Source: Nonomuraea maritima (lineage in GTDB: Bacteria; Actinomycetota; Actinomycetes; Streptosporangiales; Streptosporangiaceae). Taken from it: DNA of 64,000 bases. A model generated the notes under the pieces. That model had not been told where the DNA came from. It worked only from the letters and a program-made list of their open reading frames with translations, and did no database searches. The stretch covers positions 182,554 through 246,553 of the forward strand of contig NZ_FNFB01000002.1 in the NCBI RefSeq assembly GCF_900100395.1. The letters run 5' to 3'. Shown here in pieces: positions 45,862 to 53,985 of this stretch (within the stretch, counting starts at the first letter, position 1; every line of letters starts with the position of its first letter). The translations under genes were made by a program, and so were the position numbers.

Positions 45862-47331
45862 ATGACAGCCAAACCTGAGCGCCTGTTCGGCCGTGACGCC
45901 GAGTGGGCGGAGCTGATCGATTTCGCCGCCTCGCCCACGCGAGGAGCCACTTTGGGGCTCGTGTACGGCCGTCGCCGCCAGGGCAAGACGCTCATGCTCG
46001 AACTGCTTGCCCAGCAGACCGGTGGCATGCTCTTCGCGGCCACCCAGCAAACGGAGTCGCAGAACCTCGCCGATCTGGGTGCAGCGTACGCCGCTTACAA
46101 GGGTCTGCGGCATCCGATCTCGTTCCGCGACTGGCGTGAGGGGCTCGACGAACTGCTCCGGCTCGGCGAGGAGCGCGCCACGCCCGTCATCATCGACGAG
46201 TTCCCCTATCTGGTGGCCGTCACCCCGGCTCTCCCTTCCTATCTGCAGCAGGCGCTCAGCCCCACTGGCTACGCGAAGGAACACACCCGCACGCGCCTGA
46301 TCCTCTGCGGCAGCGCTCTCACGACGATGGCTCAACTGCTTGGGGGAGGCGCTCCGCTGCGCGGTCGGGCGGTGCTGGAACTGATCGTTCGCCCCTTCGG
46401 ATTCCGGGATGCCGCTGCATTCTGGGGTTTGTCCGGCGATCCTGAGCTGGCATTCCGGGTGAACGCGCTCGTCGGTGGCACGCCCGCATACCTCGAGATG
46501 TGTGGTGGTTCCGGACCGTCGACCCTCGACGGGTTCGACCGGTGGGTCGAGCGGCGGTTGCTGAACCCGGCCTCGGCGATGTTCCGGGAGGGAGGGCTGC
46601 TGCTACGCGAGGAGCCGTCGATCGCCGACCCCACGTCGTACGCCGCAGTGCTGACGGCCATCAGCGCGGGCAACCACCGCCGTACGGAGATAGCCTCCGC
46701 CCTCGGCCGCCCGGCGACCGCATTGGGCCATCTGCTCACCGGCCTGCAACAGATCGGGCTGGTCGAACAGCTGAACGACGCCCTTCGGGAGAGGCGCGGC
46801 AGCTTCAAGATTACGGAACCGATCGTCCGGCTGCACCAGCTGATCATGCAGCGGCGGGAGCCGGAACTCGTCAGCGGCCAAGCGGCACGGGTATGGCGCT
46901 CCAACGCCGACACGGTGGCTGCGAAGATCTACGGTCCCCACTTCGAGGACCTGGCCCGCGAGTGGTGTCTTCTGCATGCCGGCGCCGACACGCTCGGCGG
47001 GACCGCGAGCGCCGTGCGCCCCAGTGAGATCCCGTGCCGTGCGCACCGCCAGGGGCACGAGATCGACGTCGTGGTGACCGAGACGACCTCGTTCGCCGCC
47101 GACCGGATCACGGCGATCGGTGAGGCCAAGGGCACGCTCGCTCCCGTGGGCGTCCCTCAGCTCCAGCGGCTGGAGCATCTGCGCGCCCTGCTTCCGGAAG
47201 CCCGGGTGGACAAGCAGCCCAAACTGCTGCTCTTCGCTCGTGCGGGGTTCACTCGCGACCTGGTGGAGGTGGCCGACGGGCGCGCCGACGTCGAGCTCGT
47301 CGACCTGGCCCGTCTGTACACCGGCGAGTGA
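45862..47331 (+). CDS. AAA ATPase with C-terminal PD-(D/E)XK nuclease-like domain (DUF234 type)
   Basis: Protein of 489 aa of the archaeal-type ATPase family. STAND/AAA core: Walker A GLVYGRRRQGKTLMLE, Walker B VIIDEFPYLV, sensor-like LILCGSAL. A winged-helix segment (about residues 265-325, HRRTEIASALGRPATALGHL) is followed by a DUF234 nuclease-like end with EIDVVV, GEAKG (the D and ExK of PD-(D/E)XK) and LQRLEHLRALL. The family is widespread but poorly understood and often mobile. There is no SD site; the start is set by the adjoining palindrome/promoter, with leaderless translation likely. Confidence 0.85.
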   Translation: MTAKPERLFGRDAEWAELIDFAASPTRGATLGLVYGRRRQGKTLMLELLAQQTGGMLFAATQQTESQNLADLGAAYAAYKGLRHPISFRDWREGLDELLRLGEERATPVIIDEFPYLVAVTPALPSYLQQALSPTGYAKEHTRTRLILCGSALTTMAQLLGGGAPLRGRAVLELIVRPFGFRDAAAFWGLSGDPELAFRVNALVGGTPAYLEMCGGSGPSTLDGFDRWVERRLLNPASAMFREGGLLLREEPSIADPTSYAAVLTAISAGNHRRTEIASALGRPATALGHLLTGLQQIGLVEQLNDALRERRGSFKITEPIVRLHQLIMQRREPELVSGQAARVWRSNADTVAAKIYGPHFEDLAREWCLLHAGADTLGGTASAVRPSEIPCRAHRQGHEIDVVVTETTSFAADRITAIGEAKGTLAPVGVPQLQRLEHLRALLPEARVDKQPKLLLFARAGFTRDLVEVADGRADVELVDLARLYTGE

Positions 47332-47371
47332 CCGGGCTGAGAAAAATTTGGGGCATCCGGTAACAACGGGG

Positions 47372-47405
47372 ACGTTCGGCCCACTTCCTGGTGTTGGACG
47401 AACGT
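47372..47405. promoter_or_regulatory. Dyad upstream of ECF sigma gene
   Basis: ACGTTCG (47372-47378) and CGAACGT (47399-47405) are perfect 7-bp arms 20 bp apart, 24 bp before GTG 47430, next to a GGTAAC element at 47359-47364. This may hold the promoter or operator of the sigma-factor unit. Confidence 0.35.
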
Positions 47406-47429
47406 AATCCGAACGAAGGGGCTGGGCGG

Positions 47430-47960
47430 GTGACGGATGACGCGCACCGGTTCACCGGCATGTACGACGAATGCCGGCAACGCGTGTGGGCCTACGTGGT
47501 CAGTCGCGCGGGCCGGCAGGTGGCGGACGAGGTGGTGAGCGAGACGTTCGCGATCGCCTGGCGGAGGCTGGACGACGTGCCGGAACCGGCGCTCCCGTGG
47601 CTGCTCGGCGTCGCCCGCAACGTGCTGCGCGACAACATACGGGCCGAGGTGCGCAGGGAGGCGCTGGCCGCTGAGCTGCGGGCCTGGACAGAAGGCGACG
47701 TCGCCGACGAGGTCACCCAGCGCATCGGCGTGCTGCGCGCCCTGGCCGCGCTGCACGAGGACGACCGGGAGATCCTCGTCCTCGTCGCCTGGCACGGGCT
47801 GTCGCCCAAGGAGGGGGCCCGCGTCGTCGGGTGCTCCTCGGCGGCGTTCCGGGTGCGGCTGCACCGGGCACGCAAACGCCTCAAGGAGGCCATGGAGGCC
47901 GCGGAACCGGCCCTGCCTCCCATCCCCGCCGTGCGGAACCTCAGCGAGGAGTGGTCATGA
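47430..47960 (+). CDS. ECF-type RNA polymerase sigma factor
   Basis: Sigma-70 family factor of 176 aa. Region 2 reads FTGMYDECRQRVWAYVVSR with VADEVVSETFAIAWRRLDD, and region 4 (about residues 105-160) DDREILVLVAWHGLSPKEGA and SSAAFRVRLHRARKRLKEA. GTG 47430 was chosen as it begins the conserved part; a TTG at 47391 would add 13 residues. It is coupled by a 4-bp overlap (ATGA) to the CU044_5270-family gene, its likely regulator. Confidence 0.92.
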   Translation: MTDDAHRFTGMYDECRQRVWAYVVSRAGRQVADEVVSETFAIAWRRLDDVPEPALPWLLGVARNVLRDNIRAEVRREALAAELRAWTEGDVADEVTQRIGVLRALAALHEDDREILVLVAWHGLSPKEGARVVGCSSAAFRVRLHRARKRLKEAMEAAEPALPPIPAVRNLSEEWS

Positions 47961-49111
47961 ACCCGATCGACGAACTCCGGGCCGCCCGGCCCGCCCACCT
48001 CGGCGACCAGCCGGTGGACGAACGTACGAGGGCAGCCGAGCTGACCCGCGCCATGGCGGCGCCCCGACAGTCCCGCCAGTCCCGGCGGACCCGCCGCGTC
48101 GTGCGGCCGGTGTGGAGCCTCGGGCTCGCCGGAGCGGCCGCCGCGACCGCGGCGGCGGTGGTCATCACGAGCAACGGCGCGCAGCCGGTGACGCCACGCA
48201 CGACCCCGGCCACCTCCGCCCTGGCCACCACGCAGGCGACGGTACGGCTCTCGGCCCGCGACGTGCTGCTCGCCGCGGCAGGAAGCGCCGAGAGCCGACC
48301 GGAGGGACGCGGCGCCTACTGGCACACCACGTCGGTGTCGCGGAACCTGTACGTCGCCGAGAAGGGCGGCTACCGGATCATGGACGTGGGCCGCAGCGAG
48401 ATGTGGACACCCCGCGCCACCGGCGGCGAGACGTGGTCGCGCGGCCAGTCGCTCGGCGCGCACCCCGTCACCGACGAGGACCGCGCCGCCTGGGAACAGG
48501 CCGGTTCGCCGTCCGAGATCACGGTCGCCGCGAAGATGATCGGGGGCACGAAGCGCTTCGTCGTGCCGATGGCCGAGGGCAAGGTGCGGACGGAGCACGC
48601 CCCGCTGCTGGACGGCGACAAGGTGTTCTGGCTGGGCCGCAACATCACCATGAAGGACCTGCGGCGGTTGCCGGCCGACCCGGCGCGGCTGAAGAAGTGG
48701 CTCGAGGCCGCGTACGACGGGCACGGCACCGAGAGCGCGGACGAGGAGATGTCCGCGGACGTCTGGCTGTTCAAGGTGGGCGTGGGGCTCGTCACCGACA
48801 TGCCGGTGACGCCCGAGGTGCGCGGGGCGGCGTTCCGCATGCTGGCCGGCCTCGACGGGGTGCGGGTCACGGAGAACGTGACCGACTCCGAGGGGCGCCG
48901 GGGCACGGCCGTGTCCGTCACGGAGGACGTGCCCGGCCCCGCCGTCCTGGAGGACCGCCTGGTGTTCGACGTGGCCACCGGGCGCGCGCTGGCCAGGGAG
49001 AACGTCGTGGTCAAGCCGGGCGGGCTGCAGGCGGGCCTCGAACCGGGCACCGTGTGGAACTCCACCGCCCTGCTCGACGCCGGCTGGACCGACGCCAACT
49101 TCAAGGGCTGA
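47957..49111 (+). CDS. CU044_5270 family membrane protein, probable partner of the sigma factor
   Basis: Protein of 384 aa with a cytoplasmic N terminus (residues 1-50, MNPIDELRAARPAHLGDQPV, a conserved start for the family), one helix (SLGLAGAAAATAAAVVITS) and an outside domain of about 300 residues. It matches the CU044_5270 family, which regularly follows an ECF sigma gene in actinomycetes. An anti-sigma role is therefore likely but not proven. No zinc-binding anti-sigma motif (HxxxCxxC) is seen. Confidence 0.82.
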   Translation: MNPIDELRAARPAHLGDQPVDERTRAAELTRAMAAPRQSRQSRRTRRVVRPVWSLGLAGAAAATAAAVVITSNGAQPVTPRTTPATSALATTQATVRLSARDVLLAAAGSAESRPEGRGAYWHTTSVSRNLYVAEKGGYRIMDVGRSEMWTPRATGGETWSRGQSLGAHPVTDEDRAAWEQAGSPSEITVAAKMIGGTKRFVVPMAEGKVRTEHAPLLDGDKVFWLGRNITMKDLRRLPADPARLKKWLEAAYDGHGTESADEEMSADVWLFKVGVGLVTDMPVTPEVRGAAFRMLAGLDGVRVTENVTDSEGRRGTAVSVTEDVPGPAVLEDRLVFDVATGRALARENVVVKPGGLQAGLEPGTVWNSTALLDAGWTDANFKG

Positions 49112-49119
49112 CCCCCGAC

Positions 49120-49148
49120 GGCTCGTCCCGCCGGTGGCGGGACGAGCC
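49120..49148. terminator. Bidirectional hairpin terminator
   Basis: Perfect 13-bp arms GGCTCGTCCCGCC and GGCGGGACGAGCC with a GGT loop, between the convergent CU044_5270 gene and rtcB. Confidence 0.82.
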
Positions 49149-49186
49149 TCGCTTCCGCCGTCACCCGGCAGGCGGGACCCGCGTGT

Positions 49187-50341
49187 TCACCCCTTGTAGT
49201 TGAAGATCTGGCGCAGGGTGTGCTGGACCTCGACGAGGTCCCGCTGGTCGGCCATGACCTGGTCGATCGGCTTGTACGCCGCCGGGTGCTCGTCGACGAG
49301 CGCGGCGGCCCGGTCGCTGTTCCAGGTGCGGCCGCCCATGGCCTCGGCCAGCGAGGTGGCCGACAGCTCCCGCTTCGCCTTCGCCCGCGACATGCGGCGG
49401 CCCGCGCCGTGGGAGCAGGAGTGGTACGACTCGGGGTTCCCGCGCCCGCGGACGATGTACGAGCGCGTGCCCATCGACCCCGGGATCACGCCCTCGTCGC
49501 CGACGTCGGCCTTGATGGCGCCCTTGCGGGTGATCCACAGGGACTTGCCGTAGTGGGTCTCCCGCTGGGTGAAGTTGTGGTGGCAGTTGATCGTACGGAC
49601 GCGCCGCCCCCCACCGGCCACGTGGAACAGGGCGTTGACCAGCACCTTGTCCATCCGGGCGCGCGAGGCCATCGCGTAGCGCTGCGCCCACAGCATGTCC
49701 TCGACGTACGCGGTGAACTCGGGCGTGCTCTGCACGAGGTAGGCCAGGTCGGGGTCCTCCAGGCCGATCTCCTGCCGCTTCATCAGCTTCTTGGCGCCCA
49801 CGATGTGCTTCGTGGCGAGCTGGTTGCCGATGCCGCGCGAGCCCGAGTGCAGGACCGTCCAGACGCGGTCGCGCTCGTCGAGGCAGACCTCGACGAAGTG
49901 GTTGCCTGAGCCGAGGGTGCCGAACTGCTCGGCCACCTTCCTGGTCTGCTTCGGGTCGAGGTCGGTGTGGGGGAGGCCGAGGTCGTCGAGCGCGCGGTCG
50001 ATCGACGGGTCGGCGTGGCCCTTGCCGACGCCGGCGGGGATGCGGTGCTCGACCATCGGCATCAGGGCGGCGAGGGTGTCGGGCAGGTCGGCGGCGGTGA
50101 GCGTGGTCTCGGTGGCCACCATGCCGCAGCCGATGTCGACGCCCACGGCGGCGGGGATGATCGCGTTCTCGGTGGGGATCACCGAGCCGACCGTCGCGCC
50201 GATGCCGACGTGCGCGTCCGGCATGAGAGCGACGTGGCCTGCGACGAACGGCAGGCGGGCGGCGCGTGCGGCCTGCGTGATCGCGCCTTCGTCGATCTCG
50301 CTGGCCCACGACAGCAGGTTGGGTGCGGGCTGGTTCGGCAT
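49187..50341 (-). CDS. rtcB: RtcB family RNA-splicing ligase
   Basis: GTP- and Mn-dependent RNA ligase (384 aa) joining 2',3'-cyclic phosphate and 5'-OH RNA ends. Metal and catalytic motifs are intact: MPDAHVGIG, VGVDIGCGM (Cys), GSGNHFVEV, LHSGSRGIGN, NCHHNF, and HGAGRRMSR carrying the His that is guanylylated in the family. It is shorter than E. coli RtcB (408 aa) but within family range. ATG 50341 follows GAGGAG. No rtcA, archease or tRNA gene lies nearby, so RNA repair under stress is a guess. Confidence 0.93.
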   Translation of the reverse strand: MPNQPAPNLLSWASEIDEGAITQAARAARLPFVAGHVALMPDAHVGIGATVGSVIPTENAIIPAAVGVDIGCGMVATETTLTAADLPDTLAALMPMVEHRIPAGVGKGHADPSIDRALDDLGLPHTDLDPKQTRKVAEQFGTLGSGNHFVEVCLDERDRVWTVLHSGSRGIGNQLATKHIVGAKKLMKRQEIGLEDPDLAYLVQSTPEFTAYVEDMLWAQRYAMASRARMDKVLVNALFHVAGGGRRVRTINCHHNFTQRETHYGKSLWITRKGAIKADVGDEGVIPGSMGTRSYIVRGRGNPESYHSCSHGAGRRMSRAKAKRELSATSLAEAMGGRTWNSDRAAALVDEHPAAYKPIDQVMADQRDLVEVQHTLRQIFNYKG

Positions 50342-50421
50342 GAAGTGATCTCCTCACTGGTTCGCGATCAGTATTGGCGCGGACAGGGAGGGATTCCCAC
50401 TCATTTTACGTACAGGATCTG

Positions 50422-50450
50422 TTGTGCAAGAGCTCTTGTGCATCTAGGGT
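50422..50450 (+). promoter_or_regulatory. Promoter with embedded palindromic operator of the ArsR-type gene
   Basis: TTGTGC (50422-50427) and TAGGGT (50445-50450) with a 17-bp spacer form a plausible promoter. A perfect palindrome CAAGAGCTCTTG (50427-50438) fills the spacer, and TTGTGCA occurs twice (50422 and 50436). The position suits autorepression by the downstream regulator. Confidence 0.55.
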
Positions 50451-50456
50451 GGGGCG

Positions 50457-51020
50457 ATGCCTGATCGTTCGGTCCGCGAGGTGCACGACTCGAAGGTGCT
50501 CGCCGCGATGGCCCACCCCCTGCGCCGGCGCCTCCTCGACATCCTGCGGGTGGACGGGCCCGCCACCGCGTCCGTGCTGGCCGCCGCCACCGGGCAGGCC
50601 GTCGGCAACATCAGCCACCACCTGAAGGTCCTCGCCGGAACTGACCTGGTCGAGGAGGCGCCCGAGCTGGCGCGCGACCGCCGGGAACGCTGGTGGCGGC
50701 GCGCGCCGGCGGTGCTCGCCTGGTCGCCGGCCGACTTCCCCGACGACCCCGTCGCCGCGGCGGCCGAGTCGCTGGTGCTCGACCGGCAGAGCGACCTGGC
50801 CAGGCAGTGGTTCGCCCGGCGCGACACGTACCCGGAGCCGTGGCGGCGGGCGGCGTTCACCTCCGACCACTGGGCGCGCCTGTCGGTCGCCGAGCTCGCC
50901 GAGCTGGAGAAGCGCGTCCTCGCCCTGCTCACCGAGCTGAGCGACCGCGAGATCCCCGACGACGGCGAGGAGCGCGAGCTCGTCTTCCTGACCGTACGCG
51001 CGGTTCCCGGGCAGCCGTGA
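50457..51020 (+). CDS. ArsR-type winged-helix regulator
   Basis: Repressor-type regulator of 187 aa. The ArsR-like HTH (residues about 10-85) shows VLAAMAHPLRRRLLDILRVD and GQAVGNISHHLKVLAGTDLV, followed by a helical C-terminal half. There is no metal-binding Cys pair, so an organic or drug ligand is more likely. Its stop overlaps the MFS exporter start by 4 bp, and a palindrome sits in its promoter; together this looks like a self-regulated efflux unit. Confidence 0.9.
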   Translation: MPDRSVREVHDSKVLAAMAHPLRRRLLDILRVDGPATASVLAAATGQAVGNISHHLKVLAGTDLVEEAPELARDRRERWWRRAPAVLAWSPADFPDDPVAAAAESLVLDRQSDLARQWFARRDTYPEPWRRAAFTSDHWARLSVAELAELEKRVLALLTELSDREIPDDGEERELVFLTVRAVPGQP

Positions 51021-52258
51021 GCACCCGCTCGCCGTCGCGGCCCGGGCTGCTGGGGCGACGCGACTTCCGGCTGCTGTGGGCCGGCGAGACGACCAGCATG
51101 CTCGGCAGCTCCGTGGCCGCGGTGGCGATGCCGCTGGTGGCCGTCGTGACCCTGGAGGCGAGCACGTTCGCCGTAGGGCTGCTGACCGCGGCCGCCTGGC
51201 TGCCGTGGCTGGTGGCCGGGCTGCCCGCAGGCGCGTGGGTGGACCGGCTGCCCAAACGGCCCGTCATGCTGGCGTCGAACGCCGTCTCGATGGCGGTGTT
51301 CGCGAGCGTGCCGGTCGCGGCCTGGCTCGGCGCGCTCACGATGGCGCACCTGCTCGTGGTCGCCGTGGCGGGCGGCGTCGCACGGGTGTTCTTCAGCCTC
51401 GCCTACCGGGCGTACCTCCCGTACCTGGTCGAGAGCGGACGGCTGCTGGAGGCCAACACCCGGCTCCAGGGCAGCGAGTCGGCCGCGCAGATCGCGGGCC
51501 CGGGGCTGGCCGGGCTGCTCGCGCAGGCCTTCGGCGCCGTGAGCGGCGTGCTCGCCGACGCTCTCAGCTTCGGCGTCGCCGTGCTGTGCCTGCGGTCCGT
51601 ACGGGTCAGGGAGCCGCGCGGCGAGGCCGTCGCCGCCTCGGAACGGCGGATGCTCGCCGAGATCCGTGCCGGTCTGCGGTTCGTGCGGGGCGACGTCTAC
51701 TTGCGGACGCTCACCGTCTTCAGCGCGGTGTCCAACATCGCGCTCATGGGCTACCAGTCGATCCAGGTGGTGTTCCTCGCCCGTGATCTGGGGGCGGGCC
51801 CTGGACAGGTGGGCGTCGTGCTGGCGCTGGCCGGCGCGGGCGGGCTGTGCGGCGCGGTGGTGGCCGGGCGCGTCGCCGGACGGTTCGGGACGGCGCGCGG
51901 GTTCCTGCTGTGCGAGGCGTTCGCCGCGCCGATGCTGCTGCTCGGTCCGAGCGGCGGCCTCGCGCTTTTCGCGGTCGGGGGCTTCGGCGTCGGCGCGGGC
52001 ATCGTCGCCTCGAACATCATGACCAGCACCTTCCGCCAGCAGTACTGCCCGAAGGACCTGTTCGCCCGGGTCACGGCGAGCACCTCGGCGCTGAACTACG
52101 GCGCCGTCCCGCTCGGCGGCCTGCTCGGCGGCGCGCTGGGCCAGGCGATCGGCGTGCGCGAGACGTTGTGGCTGATGGCGGTGCTACAGCTCGGCTCGAT
52201 CGGGGTGCTGCTGGCGAGCCCGATCCGCCGCCTGCGCGACCTGCCCGCCGGCCTCTGA
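51017..52258 (+). CDS. MFS efflux transporter (enterobactin-exporter/MefA-like)
   Basis: Twelve-helix exporter of 413 aa. It opens with FRLLWAGETTSMLGSSVAAV and has the family loop GAWVDRLPKRPVMLASN, as in MFS-3 type macrolide and siderophore exporters. Substrate unknown. GTG 51017 is coupled to the ArsR-type gene by GTGA overlap, so the regulator probably controls it. The last 75 bp overlap the end of the convergent HATPase gene. Confidence 0.9.
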   Translation: MSTRSPSRPGLLGRRDFRLLWAGETTSMLGSSVAAVAMPLVAVVTLEASTFAVGLLTAAAWLPWLVAGLPAGAWVDRLPKRPVMLASNAVSMAVFASVPVAAWLGALTMAHLLVVAVAGGVARVFFSLAYRAYLPYLVESGRLLEANTRLQGSESAAQIAGPGLAGLLAQAFGAVSGVLADALSFGVAVLCLRSVRVREPRGEAVAASERRMLAEIRAGLRFVRGDVYLRTLTVFSAVSNIALMGYQSIQVVFLARDLGAGPGQVGVVLALAGAGGLCGAVVAGRVAGRFGTARGFLLCEAFAAPMLLLGPSGGLALFAVGGFGVGAGIVASNIMTSTFRQQYCPKDLFARVTASTSALNYGAVPLGGLLGGALGQAIGVRETLWLMAVLQLGSIGVLLASPIRRLRDLPAGL

Positions 52259-52699
52259 CAGCGTCGCGGGGGCGAGGTCGGCCCACACGACGCGGTGGCC
52301 GTGGTCGACGAGGTGACTGCCGCAGCGTACGGACAGGGCGGCCACGATGCCGAGGCCGCGGCCCGACAGGTCGAGGGAGCTCTGCCGCAGCGGAGCGAAG
52401 CGCGGCTGCCGTCCTGGTGTGCCCGGGTCGATCACCTCCAGGCGGACGAAGCCGGGCCCGTGTCCGAGCCGCACCTCCAGCCAGTCGCGCTGCGGCCCCG
52501 CGGGCACGTGCTCGATCACGTTGCTCACCAGCTCGGAGACCACCTGCAGGACGTCGGAGCAGAGGGAGGTGTGGGTGTCGGCCAGCCAGCGCTTGATCGC
52601 CTGCCGGGCCTGCCGCGGCGCTTCCCTGCTGCGGCGCAGCGTGGTGTCTTTCCAGGGGGTAACGTCCGGCGTCTGCGTAGGTATGGTGCCAGCTGCCAT
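52184..52699 (-). CDS. ATP-binding anti-sigma-like (HATPase_c, RsbW type) protein
   Basis: Protein of 171 aa with a GHKL ATPase fold: DVLQVVSELVSNVIEHVPAG (N box), EVIDPGTPGRQP (G1 box) and GRGLGIVAALS (G2). Such RsbW-like serine kinases are very numerous in actinomycetes, and many sit beside XRE-DUF5753 and DUF397 genes as here. ATG 52699 was chosen because the family similarity starts there; the frame continues to 52864. Its 3' end overlaps the MFS gene by 75 bp on the opposite strand. It diverges from the XRE gene. Confidence 0.83.
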   Translation of the reverse strand: MAAGTIPTQTPDVTPWKDTTLRRSREAPRQARQAIKRWLADTHTSLCSDVLQVVSELVSNVIEHVPAGPQRDWLEVRLGHGPGFVRLEVIDPGTPGRQPRFAPLRQSSLDLSGRGLGIVAALSVRCGSHLVDHGHRVVWADLAPATLSEAGGQVAQAADRARQQHPDRAEL

Positions 52700-52912
52700 G
52701 AGAATCACCGAATCATCCGATTTCCCTAGAAAGGGGCCCCGTTGTTTTTCGCTGTGCAGGCTCCTAGCATGAGTGTTCGCGGGTAGATTCGGTACGCCAA
52801 TCTCATGAAGGCGATCCGACAAAGAACGACATGATCTCTGTATTGATTGTCGTATCGTTGTCACGATCCAGTAACAGGCACCAGAATCCCGCCCCGCGAT
52901 CGTGGAGACGCC

Positions 52913-53728
52913 GTGGACAACCGGCCGGGTTACCAGCTGTCACCCAGGGCACGTTTCGCCGCCGACCTCGCCGAACAGCGCAGGTCAGCCCGGCTGACGC
53001 AGGCGGCGCTCGCGGCTCGTGTCAACTGCCACGAGTCGCTCGTCAGCCACATCGAGACGGGCCGCCGTGCGCCCACCCTGGATTTCGCGCAGGGCGCGGA
53101 CAAGGCATTCGGACTTGACGGGCATTTTGTCGACCTGTTCCGACGCATATCGCAATCGCCCGCTCTTGGGTGGTTCGCCCGGTGGGTGGAAGAGATCGAG
53201 CCACAGGCCGTGATTCTCCAGTCCTGGGACCCTCTGCTCATTCCCGGACTGCTGCAGACCGCCGAATATGCTCACGCGATCTTCTCCGCCGGCGCTTCAC
53301 CGGAGCTCGTGGAGGAACGCGTACAAGCTCGAATCAGACGTATCGGAATTTTCGACGGGCCGCAGGCTCCCACGTTTCTCGCGCTCATCGACGAGGGCGT
53401 GCTGCATCGGCCCATCGGCGGCGTCGATGTGCTCGCGAAGCAGCTGAGCTATTTGCTGGAGATCTCCTATCATCCGCGCATCACTGTGCAGCTGGTTCCC
53501 ACCACAGCGGGCTGCGCTGCTGGCATGATGAGTGCATTCGCATTCGCGCGCCTGCGTGACGGATCCGAGGTCGTCTCGGCCGATTCGGTGCTGTCCGGGC
53601 AGGTCACAGGTGACCACGAAGCGGTGGTCGTCCTCAAGCAGAGGTACGACACCATCAGAGCGCATGCGCAGCCGAAAAGCGAGAGTCAACAGACAATAGA
53701 GAATGCGGTCAGGAAATGGATCAACTGA
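52913..53728 (+). CDS. XRE family regulator with DUF5753 domain (WhiJ-like)
   Basis: Regulator of 271 aa: HTH (residues about 15-70, RRSARLTQAALAARVNCHES) followed by the actinomycete-specific DUF5753 domain (about 95-265) with ILQSWDPLLIPGLLQTAEYA, RIGIFDGPQAPTFLALIDEG and HPRITVQLVPTTAG. It resembles S. coelicolor WhiJ and its paralogues, which act with a DUF397 partner to hold back development. GTG 52913 follows GGAG. The next gene starts 13 bp inside its end. Confidence 0.9.
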   Translation: MDNRPGYQLSPRARFAADLAEQRRSARLTQAALAARVNCHESLVSHIETGRRAPTLDFAQGADKAFGLDGHFVDLFRRISQSPALGWFARWVEEIEPQAVILQSWDPLLIPGLLQTAEYAHAIFSAGASPELVEERVQARIRRIGIFDGPQAPTFLALIDEGVLHRPIGGVDVLAKQLSYLLEISYHPRITVQLVPTTAGCAAGMMSAFAFARLRDGSEVVSADSVLSGQVTGDHEAVVVLKQRYDTIRAHAQPKSESQQTIENAVRKWIN

Positions 53729-53922
53729 ACCTCGGCAATGCGCAATGGCGTAAATCCAGCGCGAGCGGAGACAACGGGCAGTGCGTGGAAGTCGCCACGA
53801 ATCTTCCCGGAATCGTCGCCGTCCGCGACAGCAAGGACCCGCAAGGGCCCGCACTGATTTTCACTCCGGGGGAGTGGAGGGCGTTCCTGCAGGGCGCTGA
53901 TCGGGGCGAATTCACCATCTAA
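53716..53922 (+). CDS. DUF397 domain protein
   Basis: Small protein of 68 aa, full-length DUF397: WRKSSASGDNGQCVEVATN, VAVRDSKDPQGPALIFTPG and EWRAFLQGADRGEF. Partners of this family bind or modulate the XRE-DUF5753 regulator encoded upstream (known for WhiJ-type pairs). It overlaps that gene by 13 bp, so the two are co-translated. A long hairpin follows its stop. Confidence 0.92.
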   Translation: MDQLNLGNAQWRKSSASGDNGQCVEVATNLPGIVAVRDSKDPQGPALIFTPGEWRAFLQGADRGEFTI

Positions 53923-53930
53923 CGCCCGTC

Positions 53931-53973
53931 GCTGTGCCCACGCGCCCTCCCATCGAGGCCGCGTGGGCGCAGC
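53931..53973. terminator. Bidirectional hairpin terminator
   Basis: Arms GCTGTGCCCACGCG and CGCGTGGGCGCAGC pair over 14 bp with one G-T pair and a 15-nt loop, between the convergent DUF397 and phosphotransferase genes. Confidence 0.75.
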
Positions 53974-53985
53974 GCTGCCGGCACC

